Source of the DNA: Sphingosinicella terrae
GTDB lineage: Bacteria > Pseudomonadota > Alphaproteobacteria > Sphingomonadales > Sphingomonadaceae
NCBI RefSeq assembly: GCF_003347635.1
Contig: NZ_QDFY01000002.1
Location: forward strand, 186,001 to 250,000
Direction of reading: 5' to 3'
Length of the DNA: 64,000 bases
Shown: positions 1-8,965 of the stretch, in pieces
How the letters are laid out: each line of letters starts with the position of its first letter
How positions within the stretch are numbered: the first letter of the stretch is position 1
Notes under the pieces: generated by a model
What the model was told of the DNA's origin: nothing
The model's database searches: none
What the model saw: only the letters and a program-made list of their open reading frames with translations
Made by a program: the position numbers and the translations under genes

Positions 1-1522
1 CGGCGGCGCGGATTGCGACACGATCCGCCGCCCACAGGGCGCCGGCGCCGTCCATCGCCACCGGCTCGCCCTGCGGCGAATAGAGGCGTTCGACCGTTTC
101 GGGACCGATGCCGGCGAGCCGGACGATGACGTCGCCCGTCGCCGGCAGGGGAGCCACCACGCGCCAGCCATATTCGCCGCCGTCCAGCACCGAGAAGTCG
201 ACGCGTCCGCCGCCGGTGGAGCGGACGTCGATGACGCGCGGCACGCGCCTTGTCATCCGGGTCAGCACCTCGCCGGCCTCGCGGACGACGAGGTCGAAGC
301 TCTCGCCGCCCGCGCCGCGCGCGAGCGAGGCGAGATAGGGTCGGTCGGCGTCGGGCGCGCTCGACACGGCGAAGAGCGGGCAGTCCGGGCGGAATTCCTC
401 CCGCCGGTCGATCGTCACCAGTCCGTCGCTGAACAGGAGGCAGGCGTCCGCGCCGGTCAGGCTCTCCCCCGCCAGCACGGCGAGGCTGGTCGCGCCGCGG
501 TATCGGACCGCGCCGAGACGCGCGATCAGGTCGCCGGCATCGCGGACCCGGATGCGCTCGACCCCGCCGCTGTCGAACAGGACCAGCTCGATTTCCGATG
601 GCCGGACGCTGTCGAGATATTGCCGGATGATCGCCTGCTCCTCGGCCAGGTCGTCGTCGGCGCGGGAGAGCGAGCGGTCCCACAGGATGGCGACGCGCCG
701 CACCGGCGCCGCCTGGGCGGACCGTGCGGGAACGGCGTCGGCGATCTGGAAGAAGCGCTCGCCGTTCGAGTGGCGGCTGAGCAGCATGGCTCCGGCCGGC
801 GGCGTCGGATCGATGACCAGGTCGCCGGCGAGGCGCGCCTCGCGCCGCTCCGCCGCGTAGCGATGGACGCCGCCCCCCGAGGTCCAGCGCGAGAGGCTTT
901 GCTCGCCGAGCCGGAGTCGGGGCGGCCCCGCCAGTCCCGCCGCCTCGATGTCGAGGCTGAAGGCGCCGATCCGGTCGGTATCGCGCAGGGGCAGGACATA
1001 GCCCCGGCCGGGATCGATCGGCGAGGTGAAGCGCAGCCGGATAGTCCGTCCGGAGCCCGGCAGGATCGGGAAGATGCGGGTGCGGAAGACGCTGTCGCGA
1101 CCGACCTCGGCAAGCCCGGGATCGATCCGCTGGCGCACCCGCGCCTCATAGGCCATGCGCGCCTGGCGCTGGTCGACCAGGACGCCGTCGACCAGTCGGC
1201 CGTTGACGTCGAGCGCATAGCCGGTGACGACCGATCCGGCCGGCATGGGCAAGGTGAATTCGCCCTCGAGATTCTGGCTGCCGGCATTGCCGAAGCGGGC
1301 GGTCACGACCGTCTCGGCCACCGTGCCGTGGATGCGGACCCTTATGTCGAGCGAGTCGATGACCAGCTTCCGGCTCTGCATCTCCTCGCTGTTGATTCCG
1401 GCGACGCGGGCGACGAGGGCGGGTCCGCTCTCCTGGGCAGCGGCCGGCGTGTGCAGCATCGTGGCCGCAAGCATCGCCGCGAGCAGCGATCGTCGTGCGG
1501 TTGAACGGATCAAGCTGGTCAT
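1..1522 (-). CDS. VIT and VWA domain exported protein (3' end cut off)
   Basis: The frame is open from an ATG at 1522 to the window edge, about 507 residues, so the C-terminus is missing. It starts with a signal peptide (charged MTSLIRSTARRS, hydrophobic stretch, AAAQE cleavage region). Next comes a vault-protein inter-alpha-trypsin (VIT) type domain around residues 30-200, with the family-like stretch GYALDVNGRLVDGVLVD and a fibre of beta-strands. A VWA-like half follows (VRRVAILWDRSLSRADDD, then GATSLAVLAGESLTG). Proteins of this architecture are cell-surface or periplasmic and bind metal through a MIDAS site; the DxSxS here reads DRSLS, a near match. A GGAGGG ribosome site precedes the ATG. 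The AT-rich stretch 1555-1608 upstream probably holds the promoter. Substrate and partners are unknown. Confidence 0.8.
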   Translation of the reverse strand, partial: MTSLIRSTARRSLLAAMLAATMLHTPAAAQESGPALVARVAGINSEEMQSRKLVIDSLDIRVRIHGTVAETVVTARFGNAGSQNLEGEFTLPMPAGSVVTGYALDVNGRLVDGVLVDQRQARMAYEARVRQRIDPGLAEVGRDSVFRTRIFPILPGSGRTIRLRFTSPIDPGRGYVLPLRDTDRIGAFSLDIEAAGLAGPPRLRLGEQSLSRWTSGGGVHRYAAERREARLAGDLVIDPTPPAGAMLLSRHSNGERFFQIADAVPARSAQAAPVRRVAILWDRSLSRADDDLAEEQAIIRQYLDSVRPSEIELVLFDSGGVERIRVRDAGDLIARLGAVRYRGATSLAVLAGESLTGADACLLFSDGLVTIDRREEFRPDCPLFAVSSAPDADRPYLASLARGAGGESFDLVVREAGEVLTRMTRRVPRVIDVRSTGGGRVDFSVLDGGEYGWRVVAPLPATGDVIVRLAGIGPETVERLYSPQGEPVAMDGAGALWAADRVAIRAA

Positions 1523-1608
1523 TCGGACCCCCCTCCAGGCTCTAATACGAGAAGACTAAGCCCGAGAGAGATGAACGCAAGCTTGTTGTTATACTATATC
1601 ATGAGCTT

Positions 1609-2109
1609 TCAGGGATGGTCGTGCGCCATGTCGAGCTCGCGCACCCCCCGCCTCTGACGGGCGCTGTCGACGAGGCGGCGAAACTGCTCTCTCCGATCCC
1701 GGGCCCGCTCGATGTGACGAAGGACGAGATCGCCCTGACGCGTCGTCTCGTCCGAGGAGCTCACGCAGATCGTGCCGATGTCCGCCCATTGGTTGATCAG
1801 GGTGAAGTCGATGCGGATATCCTTGACCCGGTAGAGCTCGATTTCGTCGACGCTCTTGAAGATGATGCCGCGGTGGATGATCAGCCGTTCCTCGGTCACC
1901 TCGTAGGTGGCGGCAAGGTTCTGCACCCATTTCACCAGCAGGACGAGGAGAGCGATACCGGGCGCGACAAGGGGCCAGGCGCCCCAGGGGCCGAGAAGGG
2001 CGGCCGCGATCCCGGCGAGCGCGAGGAGGATGGTCCCCCAGCCGGCGAGCGTGCCTCGAAGCCAGCCCAGCGTCGAGGAACGAAACATGTCGACCGCATC
2101 TTCGCGCAT
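1609..2109 (-). CDS. PH domain-containing membrane protein (bPH2 type)
   Basis: A 166-residue protein. Residues about 20-65 form two closely spaced hydrophobic segments (WGTILLALAGIAAALLG and a following one). The rest is a bacterial pleckstrin-like domain with the typical strand pattern TYEVTEERLIIHRG and the VDEIELYRVKDIRI motif of the YdbS/YdbT (DUF304) family. Such proteins sit in the inner membrane with the PH domain in the cytoplasm; their function is not settled. The ATG has a strong GGAGGGG site seven bases upstream. It lies on the same strand as the cytochrome b and oxidoreductase genes, 84 bases downstream of the latter, so co-transcription is possible but not shown. Confidence 0.85.
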   Translation of the reverse strand: MREDAVDMFRSSTLGWLRGTLAGWGTILLALAGIAAALLGPWGAWPLVAPGIALLVLLVKWVQNLAATYEVTEERLIIHRGIIFKSVDEIELYRVKDIRIDFTLINQWADIGTICVSSSDETTRQGDLVLRHIERARDRREQFRRLVDSARQRRGVRELDMAHDHP

Positions 2110-2193
2110 GGGACCCCTCCGGCTTTGCAGGCACCCTACTGGCGTTGGCCGGCGAGGCCAAGGATGGGCAGCGCCGCCGCCGCCCGATGCCGG

Positions 2194-2937
2194 TCAGATG
2201 CCGGCATACCATTCGTAGTCGTTGCTATCCTCCCAATAGCCGCCGCGCCCGCCATGCACGCCTTCCAGGCTGGCCACGGCCTCGATCCGCTCGAGATATT
2301 TGGCATGCTTGTAGCCGAGCTGGCGCTCGACCCGCAGCCGCAGGGGAGCGCCGTTGGCGATGGGCAGCCGCCGGCCGTTGAGGCCGAAAGCGAGGATGGT
2401 CTGCGGATGGAAGGCATCGATCAGGTCGATGCTCTCATAATAAGGAAGCGCCCCGAACCGGTCCATGCAGTGGAAGACGATGAAGCGGGCGCTCTCGCGA
2501 AGGCCGGCCAGGTCGAGCAGCCGCGCGAGCGGGACGCCGGTCCACCGCCCGATCGCGGACCAGCCCTCGACGCAGTCGTGACGCGTGGTCTGGGTCCGCC
2601 GCGGCATCGACGCGATCTGGGCCAGCGACAGCGACAGCGACCGCTCGACCAGGCCGTCGACCCGCAGCCGCCAGTCGGCGAAACCGCCTTCCGCCAGGCG
2701 AGCATAATCAGGGGATTGCGGCATGACGTTGCCGTTGGGGCGAAAGACCGGCGAGATGTCTTCCGGGCCATATTCCCGCGCGAGCGCATGGCGGTCGGTG
2801 ACCAGCCGCTGCGCCGCCATGGTCAGCCGCTCGGCGGCGCGCAGCCCCTCCTTGAACGTGTCGTTGCGGTCGAGCCGGTCGCATCCGGGCAGGAGCAGCC
2901 CGGCCCCGCCGATCAGGAAATGACGGCGGCTGATCAT
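2194..2937 (-). CDS. molybdopterin-dependent oxidoreductase (sulfite oxidase fold, MsrP/YedY-like)
   Basis: A 247-residue protein beginning MISRRHFLIGGAGLLL, a twin-arginine type signal, followed by a Cys in a lipobox-like LLPGC. The mature part is a sulfite-oxidase-fold molybdopterin domain. HDCVEGWSAIGRWTGVPL around residue 120 supplies the cysteine that ligates molybdenum, and FHCMD, GRRLPIANGAPLRLRVERQLGYKHAKYL are typical family blocks. Members act in the periplasm on sulfoxides or similar substrates and take electrons from a membrane cytochrome. Its ATG overlaps the stop of the upstream cytochrome b gene by four bases (ATGA), so the two are translationally coupled and almost certainly form one enzyme. 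The substrate cannot be read from sequence. Confidence 0.88.
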   Translation of the reverse strand: MISRRHFLIGGAGLLLPGCDRLDRNDTFKEGLRAAERLTMAAQRLVTDRHALAREYGPEDISPVFRPNGNVMPQSPDYARLAEGGFADWRLRVDGLVERSLSLSLAQIASMPRRTQTTRHDCVEGWSAIGRWTGVPLARLLDLAGLRESARFIVFHCMDRFGALPYYESIDLIDAFHPQTILAFGLNGRRLPIANGAPLRLRVERQLGYKHAKYLERIEAVASLEGVHGGRGGYWEDSNDYEWYAGI

Positions 2938-3764
2938 GGCTTCCTCGCCGGCGGTATCCGGTACCAGCCGGTGATCATCGATCGGATCTCGTTGATCGGC
3001 CCTGCGAGCACCACCATCGCCAGGTGGACGAGGATGAAGGCGGCGATCAGCATCGCGCAGATGAAATGGATCGACCGGGCCGACTGCCGGCCGCCGAACA
3101 GATCGAGCATCCACGGCCAGGCGGCGTTGAGGGCGGGCGACATGGTGAGTCCGGTCAGGATGACGAGCGGCAGCAGGACGCCGATCACACCGAAATAGCT
3201 CAGCTTCTGCAGACTGTTGTAGCGAAAAGCGGCCTCGCCGGCGGGGAAGCGCAGGCGCGCATGCTGCTTGATCTCGTGCCAGATCGATGCCGGGCGCAGC
3301 TCGTGCCGCCGGGGCAGCAGGTCGCGCTGTATGTGGCGGTTGAACAGGCTGGTGATCAGGAAGGCGATCAGCCCGAGGGCGAGCAGCCAGGCAAAGGCGA
3401 GATGCCAGCGCCGTCCGGCGGCGAGGCTGTAGCTCGAGGGGATGGTCGCCCAGGAGGGAAAGGCGCGGCGGCGGACGATACCGTGCTCGTCCTCCCACAG
3501 TCCGAGCACGCCCGTCGTCTCGATCGTCGCCGAGCCGATCGTCAGGAAGCCTCGGTCCGCCGTGGCGCTGACCTGGAGCCACGCCGGATCGGCATTGGCG
3601 CCATACTCGCCCCAATAGAGTCTGGGATGGGCGTTGAAGATCATCAGGCCGCTCATCAGCATGACGATCACGGTGACGGCATTGACCCAGTGCCAAAGCC
3701 GGGTCGGCAGCCGGTGGCGCTTCACCCGCTCCGGCACTTCGCTCACTGCCTCGGCCCGATCCAA
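2934..3764 (-). CDS. cytochrome b/b6 domain membrane protein, partner of the molybdopterin enzyme
   Basis: A 276-residue integral membrane protein of the prokaryotic cytochrome b561 / hydrogenase-cytochrome type. Visible helices carry histidines suited to haem ligation: RLWHWVNAVTVIVMLMSG near the start, RRWHLAFAWLLALGLIAF in the middle, and SIHFICAMLIAAFILVHLAMV near the end. It should pass electrons from the quinone pool to the periplasmic molybdopterin subunit encoded next. The start used is a TTG at 3764, nine bases after an AGGAGG site; no ATG gives a better fit. The stop overlaps the next start by four bases. The loop between the first helices is longer than in MsrQ, so this is not a standard MsrPQ pair. 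Confidence 0.85.
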   Translation of the reverse strand: MDRAEAVSEVPERVKRHRLPTRLWHWVNAVTVIVMLMSGLMIFNAHPRLYWGEYGANADPAWLQVSATADRGFLTIGSATIETTGVLGLWEDEHGIVRRRAFPSWATIPSSYSLAAGRRWHLAFAWLLALGLIAFLITSLFNRHIQRDLLPRRHELRPASIWHEIKQHARLRFPAGEAAFRYNSLQKLSYFGVIGVLLPLVILTGLTMSPALNAAWPWMLDLFGGRQSARSIHFICAMLIAAFILVHLAMVVLAGPINEIRSMITGWYRIPPARKP

Positions 3765-3932
3765 GGGCGCCCTCCTCCTCGTCTTCCGATTGCCGTTTCG
3801 ATCCGCTCCGGGCGGAGGTTACGGAAGGCGGCATCGGAATAAGATAATCGTTTCTATCCGGCCAGGGGTTCGCCACGGGTCGAGCAAGCGGGTCCTCGAA
3901 CCCCCGCGCAATTCCCCGGGGCGCGACATTGA

Positions 3933-3951
3933 ATCGAATATTTTATTCGAT
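3933..3951. terminator. AT-rich perfect palindrome over the guaD stop codon
   Basis: The arms ATCGAATA and TATTCGAT (8 base pairs, 3-base loop) overlap the TAA stop of guanine deaminase. It is strikingly AT-rich against its surroundings. It could fold as a bidirectional terminator hairpin between guaD and the oppositely oriented upstream region of the cytochrome b gene, or act as a protein-binding site. The 178 bases from 3765 to 3942 hold nothing else I recognise apart from the cytochrome b ribosome site. Confidence 0.45.
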
Positions 3952-5244
3952 CGCGCCGCCATCCCTTCGGTGGGCCGGACGCCCCGCGACATAGGTTGCG
4001 GCGACGGCGCGGTCGTCACCCAGCACCTGGAGCGCGAACAGCCGGTCGAAGAGAGACGCGCCGCGCGTTCGCCGGGCGAGCAGCGGCGTCGCCTCGGAAT
4101 CGAGCAGGACGAAATCGGCTTCCTGTCCCGGCTCGAGGCTCCCGACCTTGTCGCCGATGCGGAGGGCGCGCGCGCCCCCGGCGGTGGCGAGGTGGAGGGC
4201 GCGGAACGGATCGAGGCTGGCGCCGCGCATCTGGCAGACCTTGTAGGCCTCGCCCAGGGTCGCCAGCAGCGAAAAGCTGGTGCCGGCGCCGACGTCGGTG
4301 CCGATGCCGACCGGAATCCCGTGGCGGTCGGCGAGCGCCAGATCGAACAGGCCTGAGCCGAGGAAGAGGTTGGAGGTCGGGCAGAAGGCGATGGCGCAGC
4401 CGCATCCGGCCAGGCGGCCCATCTCGCCGTCGTTCAGGTGGATCGAATGGGCGAAGACCGATCTGGGGCCGGCGAGGCCATAGCGCTCGTAGACCGAGAG
4501 ATAATCCTCGGCGTCCGGAAAGCGCTCGGCGACGGCGGCGAGCTCGCCGAGATTCTCCGACAAATGGGTGTGGAGCAGCACGTCCGGATGCTCGCGAAGC
4601 ATCCCGCCGGCGTCCGCCAGCTGCGCGTCCGACGAGGTGAGGGCGAAACGGGGAGTCACCGCATAGCCGAGCCGGCCTCGGCCCCGCCATCGTCCGATCA
4701 GCCGTTCGGTCGCCGCGCGGCCTTCCTCGATGCTGTCGCGCAGGTCGGGCGGACCCAGGTCCATGAGCACCTTGCCGGAAATGATCCGCATGTCCCGGGC
4801 GAGCGCGGCTTCGAACAGCGCTTCGACCGATCCTTCATGGACGGTCGGGAAGACGAGGGCGCTGGTCGTGCCGTTGCGCAGCAGCTCGCCCAGGAAGAAT
4901 CCGGCCACGGAGTCGCTATGGTCGCGGTCGGCAAAGGCCGCCTCGGCGGGGAAGATGTGGCGCTCGAGCCATTCGAGCAGCTGCGCCCCATGCGAGGCGA
5001 TCCGCTCCGTCTGGGGAAAATGGATGTGCGCGTCGACGAAGCCGGGGACGATCAGCCCGGCGAGCCTTTCCACCGCCAAACCGGGGAAGCGCGCGGCCAT
5101 CGTCTCGAACGGGCCGCGCGCGACGACCAGCCCGTCCTCGACCACGAGCAGTCCGTCGCTCTCGTGCCGCACCGCCTCGGGGCCGGCGAGCGCCGGGTCC
5201 TCGGGAACGGTGAGGATCTCTGCCCTGAAGCCCTTGCGCGTCAA
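3943..5244 (-). CDS. guaD: guanine deaminase
   Basis: A 433-residue amidohydrolase, the usual length for guanine deaminase, which converts guanine to xanthine and ammonia in the cytoplasm. Zinc-binding motifs are in order: PGFVDAHIHFPQTE near residue 65, HTHLSEN near 215, FAHSIHLNDGEM near 255, and GIGTDVGAGTSFSLL near 310. The PQTE stretch is specific for guanine deaminases. The start is a TTG at 5244 preceded by GGAGG at five bases; no ATG is available before the conserved domain. It follows a YdcZ-type transporter gene by 26 bases, so the pair probably forms an operon and the transporter may move purines or related compounds. An AT-rich palindrome covers the stop codon. Confidence 0.93.
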   Translation of the reverse strand: MTRKGFRAEILTVPEDPALAGPEAVRHESDGLLVVEDGLVVARGPFETMAARFPGLAVERLAGLIVPGFVDAHIHFPQTERIASHGAQLLEWLERHIFPAEAAFADRDHSDSVAGFFLGELLRNGTTSALVFPTVHEGSVEALFEAALARDMRIISGKVLMDLGPPDLRDSIEEGRAATERLIGRWRGRGRLGYAVTPRFALTSSDAQLADAGGMLREHPDVLLHTHLSENLGELAAVAERFPDAEDYLSVYERYGLAGPRSVFAHSIHLNDGEMGRLAGCGCAIAFCPTSNLFLGSGLFDLALADRHGIPVGIGTDVGAGTSFSLLATLGEAYKVCQMRGASLDPFRALHLATAGGARALRIGDKVGSLEPGQEADFVLLDSEATPLLARRTRGASLFDRLFALQVLGDDRAVAATYVAGRPAHRRDGGAIE

Positions 5245-5270
5245 TCGTTCCTCCGGGCATCCGGGCGCGG

Positions 5271-5717
5271 TCAGCTGCGGCGAACCAGCACCACGCCTCC
5301 CAGCACGAGCAGCAGCCCGGCGACACGCTGCAGATTGATCGGATTCCTGTCCAGCCCGAGCAGGCCGTAATGGTCGAGTAGGACGGCCATGCCGAGCTGG
5401 CCGGCGACCACCGCGGTCAGCAGCACGCCGACGCCGACCTTGGGCGCGCCGAAGGCGGCCATCGCGACGAAGAAGGCGCCGTAGAGGCCGCCGAGCCAGA
5501 CATACCAGGGCAGGGCTCGCACGCCCGCCGCGTCGGGACGCGACGGCAGCAGCCAGGCCAGCAGGCCGAGCGCGACGGTGCCGACGAGGAAGGACAGAAA
5601 GGCTGCGGTGATGGGCGAATCGAGCGGTCGGCTGAGCATGGCGTTGGTCGGCGCCTGGATCGCCATGAGCGCGCCGGCGATGACGGCGAGGAGGATGGTG
5701 AGGGTGGCGGCGTTCAT
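5271..5717 (-). CDS. DMT-superfamily small membrane transporter (YdcZ/DUF606 family)
   Basis: A 148-residue, very hydrophobic protein with five predicted membrane helices, for example LTILLAVIAGALMAIQAPTNAML at the start and VAGLLLVLGGVVLVRRS at the end. The opening AIQAPTNAMLSR and the middle VWLGGLYGAFFVAMAAFGAPKVG..LLTAVVAGQLGMA pattern match the YdcZ (DUF606) half-size DMT transporters. These act in pairs or as dimers in the inner membrane; substrates are mostly unknown. The ATG has a GGAGGAC site. It precedes guaD by 26 bases on the same strand, which suggests but does not prove a link to nucleobase uptake or export. Confidence 0.85.
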   Translation of the reverse strand: MNAATLTILLAVIAGALMAIQAPTNAMLSRPLDSPITAAFLSFLVGTVALGLLAWLLPSRPDAAGVRALPWYVWLGGLYGAFFVAMAAFGAPKVGVGVLLTAVVAGQLGMAVLLDHYGLLGLDRNPINLQRVAGLLLVLGGVVLVRRS

Positions 5718-5785
5718 CTTTCACGTCCTCCGTTGTCGGCCCCGTCGCCGGCAGAAGGCGGCAACGCGTGACGACCGGACATGGC

Positions 5786-6262
5786 TCAGGCGGCGGCGAA
5801 GGGCAAAGCCGCCTCGAGCGCGGCCAGCGGCGCGACGCCCTCCAGCCTCACCCCTTGGCGGAGAAGGTAGACATGGCGGACGATCTCCGCCTGCTGTTCC
5901 AGGCCGTATCGTTCGAGCGGCCAGCCGGGACGCCAGCGATAGGCATAGCGGCAGAAGGGATGACGCATCAGCACCAGGTACCAGCGTCCGCGCGACTGCG
6001 CCTGCCATACATGGGTGAGCTCGTGCACGAACAGACCCTGCAGGTTGAGCGGAGCCTCGGAATAGTCGTCGCGCCACAAGGCGCTGCCGGGATGGACCCA
6101 GATGTCGCCGTCGGGCGCCATCACCGCGCTCTTCGGGTGGAACGGGAACCACTTGCGACGATGGATACGCACCCGGTCGATGGCGATCGTGCCGCCGAAC
6201 ACGGAGCGCGCGATGTCGCGTTCGCCGCGCGTCAGCGGGCGTGAGGTCACGATCGGCGGCAC
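5786..6262 (-). CDS. HExxH-motif protein ('vgr-related' family)
   Basis: A 158-residue soluble protein with a putative zinc-binding HELTHVWQ motif near residue 83, followed by a helix-rich C-terminal half with YGLEQQAEIVRHVYLLR. In related alphaproteobacteria these are annotated as 'vgr related protein', but it has none of the VgrG spike domains; the motif is closer to DUF4157-type metallopeptidase-like proteins. No signal peptide is seen. The start is a GTG at 6262 with only a weak ribosome site, so the N-terminus is uncertain. It lies 28 bases downstream of the copper lipoprotein gene on the same strand and may be co-transcribed with it. Enzymatic activity is not established. Confidence 0.7.
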   Translation of the reverse strand: MPPIVTSRPLTRGERDIARSVFGGTIAIDRVRIHRRKWFPFHPKSAVMAPDGDIWVHPGSALWRDDYSEAPLNLQGLFVHELTHVWQAQSRGRWYLVLMRHPFCRYAYRWRPGWPLERYGLEQQAEIVRHVYLLRQGVRLEGVAPLAALEAALPFAAA

Positions 6263-6290
6263 GACACGGACGGCCGGGCCACGAGGCGGC

Positions 6291-6740
6291 TCAATGGCCC
6301 ATATGGGCCTGGCCCGGTCCGCGCACCTCGGCCTCGACCTTCATCGAAGGTGCCGGATCGAGGGCGAAGGTGAGGCTCAGCCGGTCGCCGGGACGGAGCG
6401 CCGGATCGACCTCGAACAGCATGGCATGGCTTCCTCCCGGCTCGAAGACGAGCGGACTGTCGGGGGAGAAGCTCGCCTCGCCGATCGGCCGCATGGTGGC
6501 GACGCCATTTTGCTCCACCGTCTCGTGCAGCTCGATCCGGCCGACGCGCGGGCTCGTGATCCCGGTGAGCCGAGTCGGGCCGTGGTTCGTGCTTACGGTG
6601 AAATAAGCGGCTCCCGAGCGGCCGGCGACGGCGGGTAGGGTGACCACCGCATCCTCGACCGTCGCCTGGGGGCTGTGCGGAGCGCCGCCGCAGGCGGCGG
6701 CGAGGAGCAGGACGGCCAGCAATGGAACGGCTTTGCGCAT
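6291..6740 (-). CDS. PCu(A)C-type copper chaperone lipoprotein
   Basis: A 149-residue protein. Starting at the ATG at 6740 gives MRKAVPLLAVLLLAAACGG, a lipoprotein signal with lipobox LAAC. The mature part is a PCu(A)C (DUF461) domain: GAAYFTVSTNHG, then HETVEQNGVATMRPI and GGSHAMLFEVDPALRPGDRLSLTFAL. The copper-binding residues of the family are the His and Met of these blocks (HExxxxxGxxxM and HxMLF), all present. It ends in a His/Met tail AHMGH. It would carry copper in the periplasm, typically toward cytochrome oxidase. A longer frame starts 36 bases upstream, but it would spoil the signal peptide and overlap the dnaK promoter. Confidence 0.9.
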   Translation of the reverse strand: MRKAVPLLAVLLLAAACGGAPHSPQATVEDAVVTLPAVAGRSGAAYFTVSTNHGPTRLTGITSPRVGRIELHETVEQNGVATMRPIGEASFSPDSPLVFEPGGSHAMLFEVDPALRPGDRLSLTFALDPAPSMKVEAEVRGPGQAHMGH

Positions 6741-6766
6741 GCCGCCCGCATAGACGCCATGCCCTT

Positions 6767-6794
6767 CTTGTCGCAACCGAAAGGCCCCCTATAT
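6767..6794 (+). promoter_or_regulatory. RpoH (sigma-32) heat-shock promoter of dnaK
   Basis: CTTG at 6767-6770, a 17-base spacer, and CCTATAT at 6788-6794 match the alphaproteobacterial RpoH consensus CTTG-N17/18-CYTATNT at every position. It lies 80 bases upstream of the dnaK start, in the right direction, giving a leader of roughly 75 bases. No other promoter of comparable quality is seen in the gap. Confidence 0.85.
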
Positions 6795-6874
6795 CGCCTC
6801 CGAAACACCTGCGCGTCGCCTGATCGGGACAAGCGGGTGGGAGAGTTTTTGTCAGGGGCATAAGAGGTTCAGAC

Positions 6875-8821
<1,947 letters not shown>

Positions 8822-8831
8822 GTTCTTCCCT

Positions 8832-8945
8832 CCCTCTCCCCCCATGGGGAGAGGGTCGGGGGAGAGGGGGAGATTGTCCGGATGCGGAGCGAGGATCGGA
8901 TTGAGATGCGGCCGCGTCGCGACCCCGGCCCTCTTCCCTCTCCCC
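8832..8945. repeat. REP-like inverted repeat in the dnaK-dnaJ gap
   Basis: A perfect 10-base-pair stem, CCCTCTCCCC at 8832-8841 and GGGGAGAGGG at 8846-8855 around CCAT, is followed by GTCGGGGGAGAGGG and, at the far end of the gap near 8927-8945, a related CCCTCTTCCCTCTCCCC stretch. The whole 144-base gap is thus bounded by copies of the same purine/pyrimidine-skewed motif. This looks like a dispersed intergenic repeat of the kind common in alphaproteobacterial genomes. In RNA it would form a strong hairpin that could lower dnaJ expression relative to dnaK. Confidence 0.6.
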
Positions 8946-8965
8946 GGATGGGTCGAGTGAGTTAG

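Noticed and set aside
5786..6262. Type VI secretion VgrG protein suggested by the common 'vgr-related' name
   Set aside because: It is only 158 residues long, has no gp27/gp5-like spike sequence and no secretion genes nearby.
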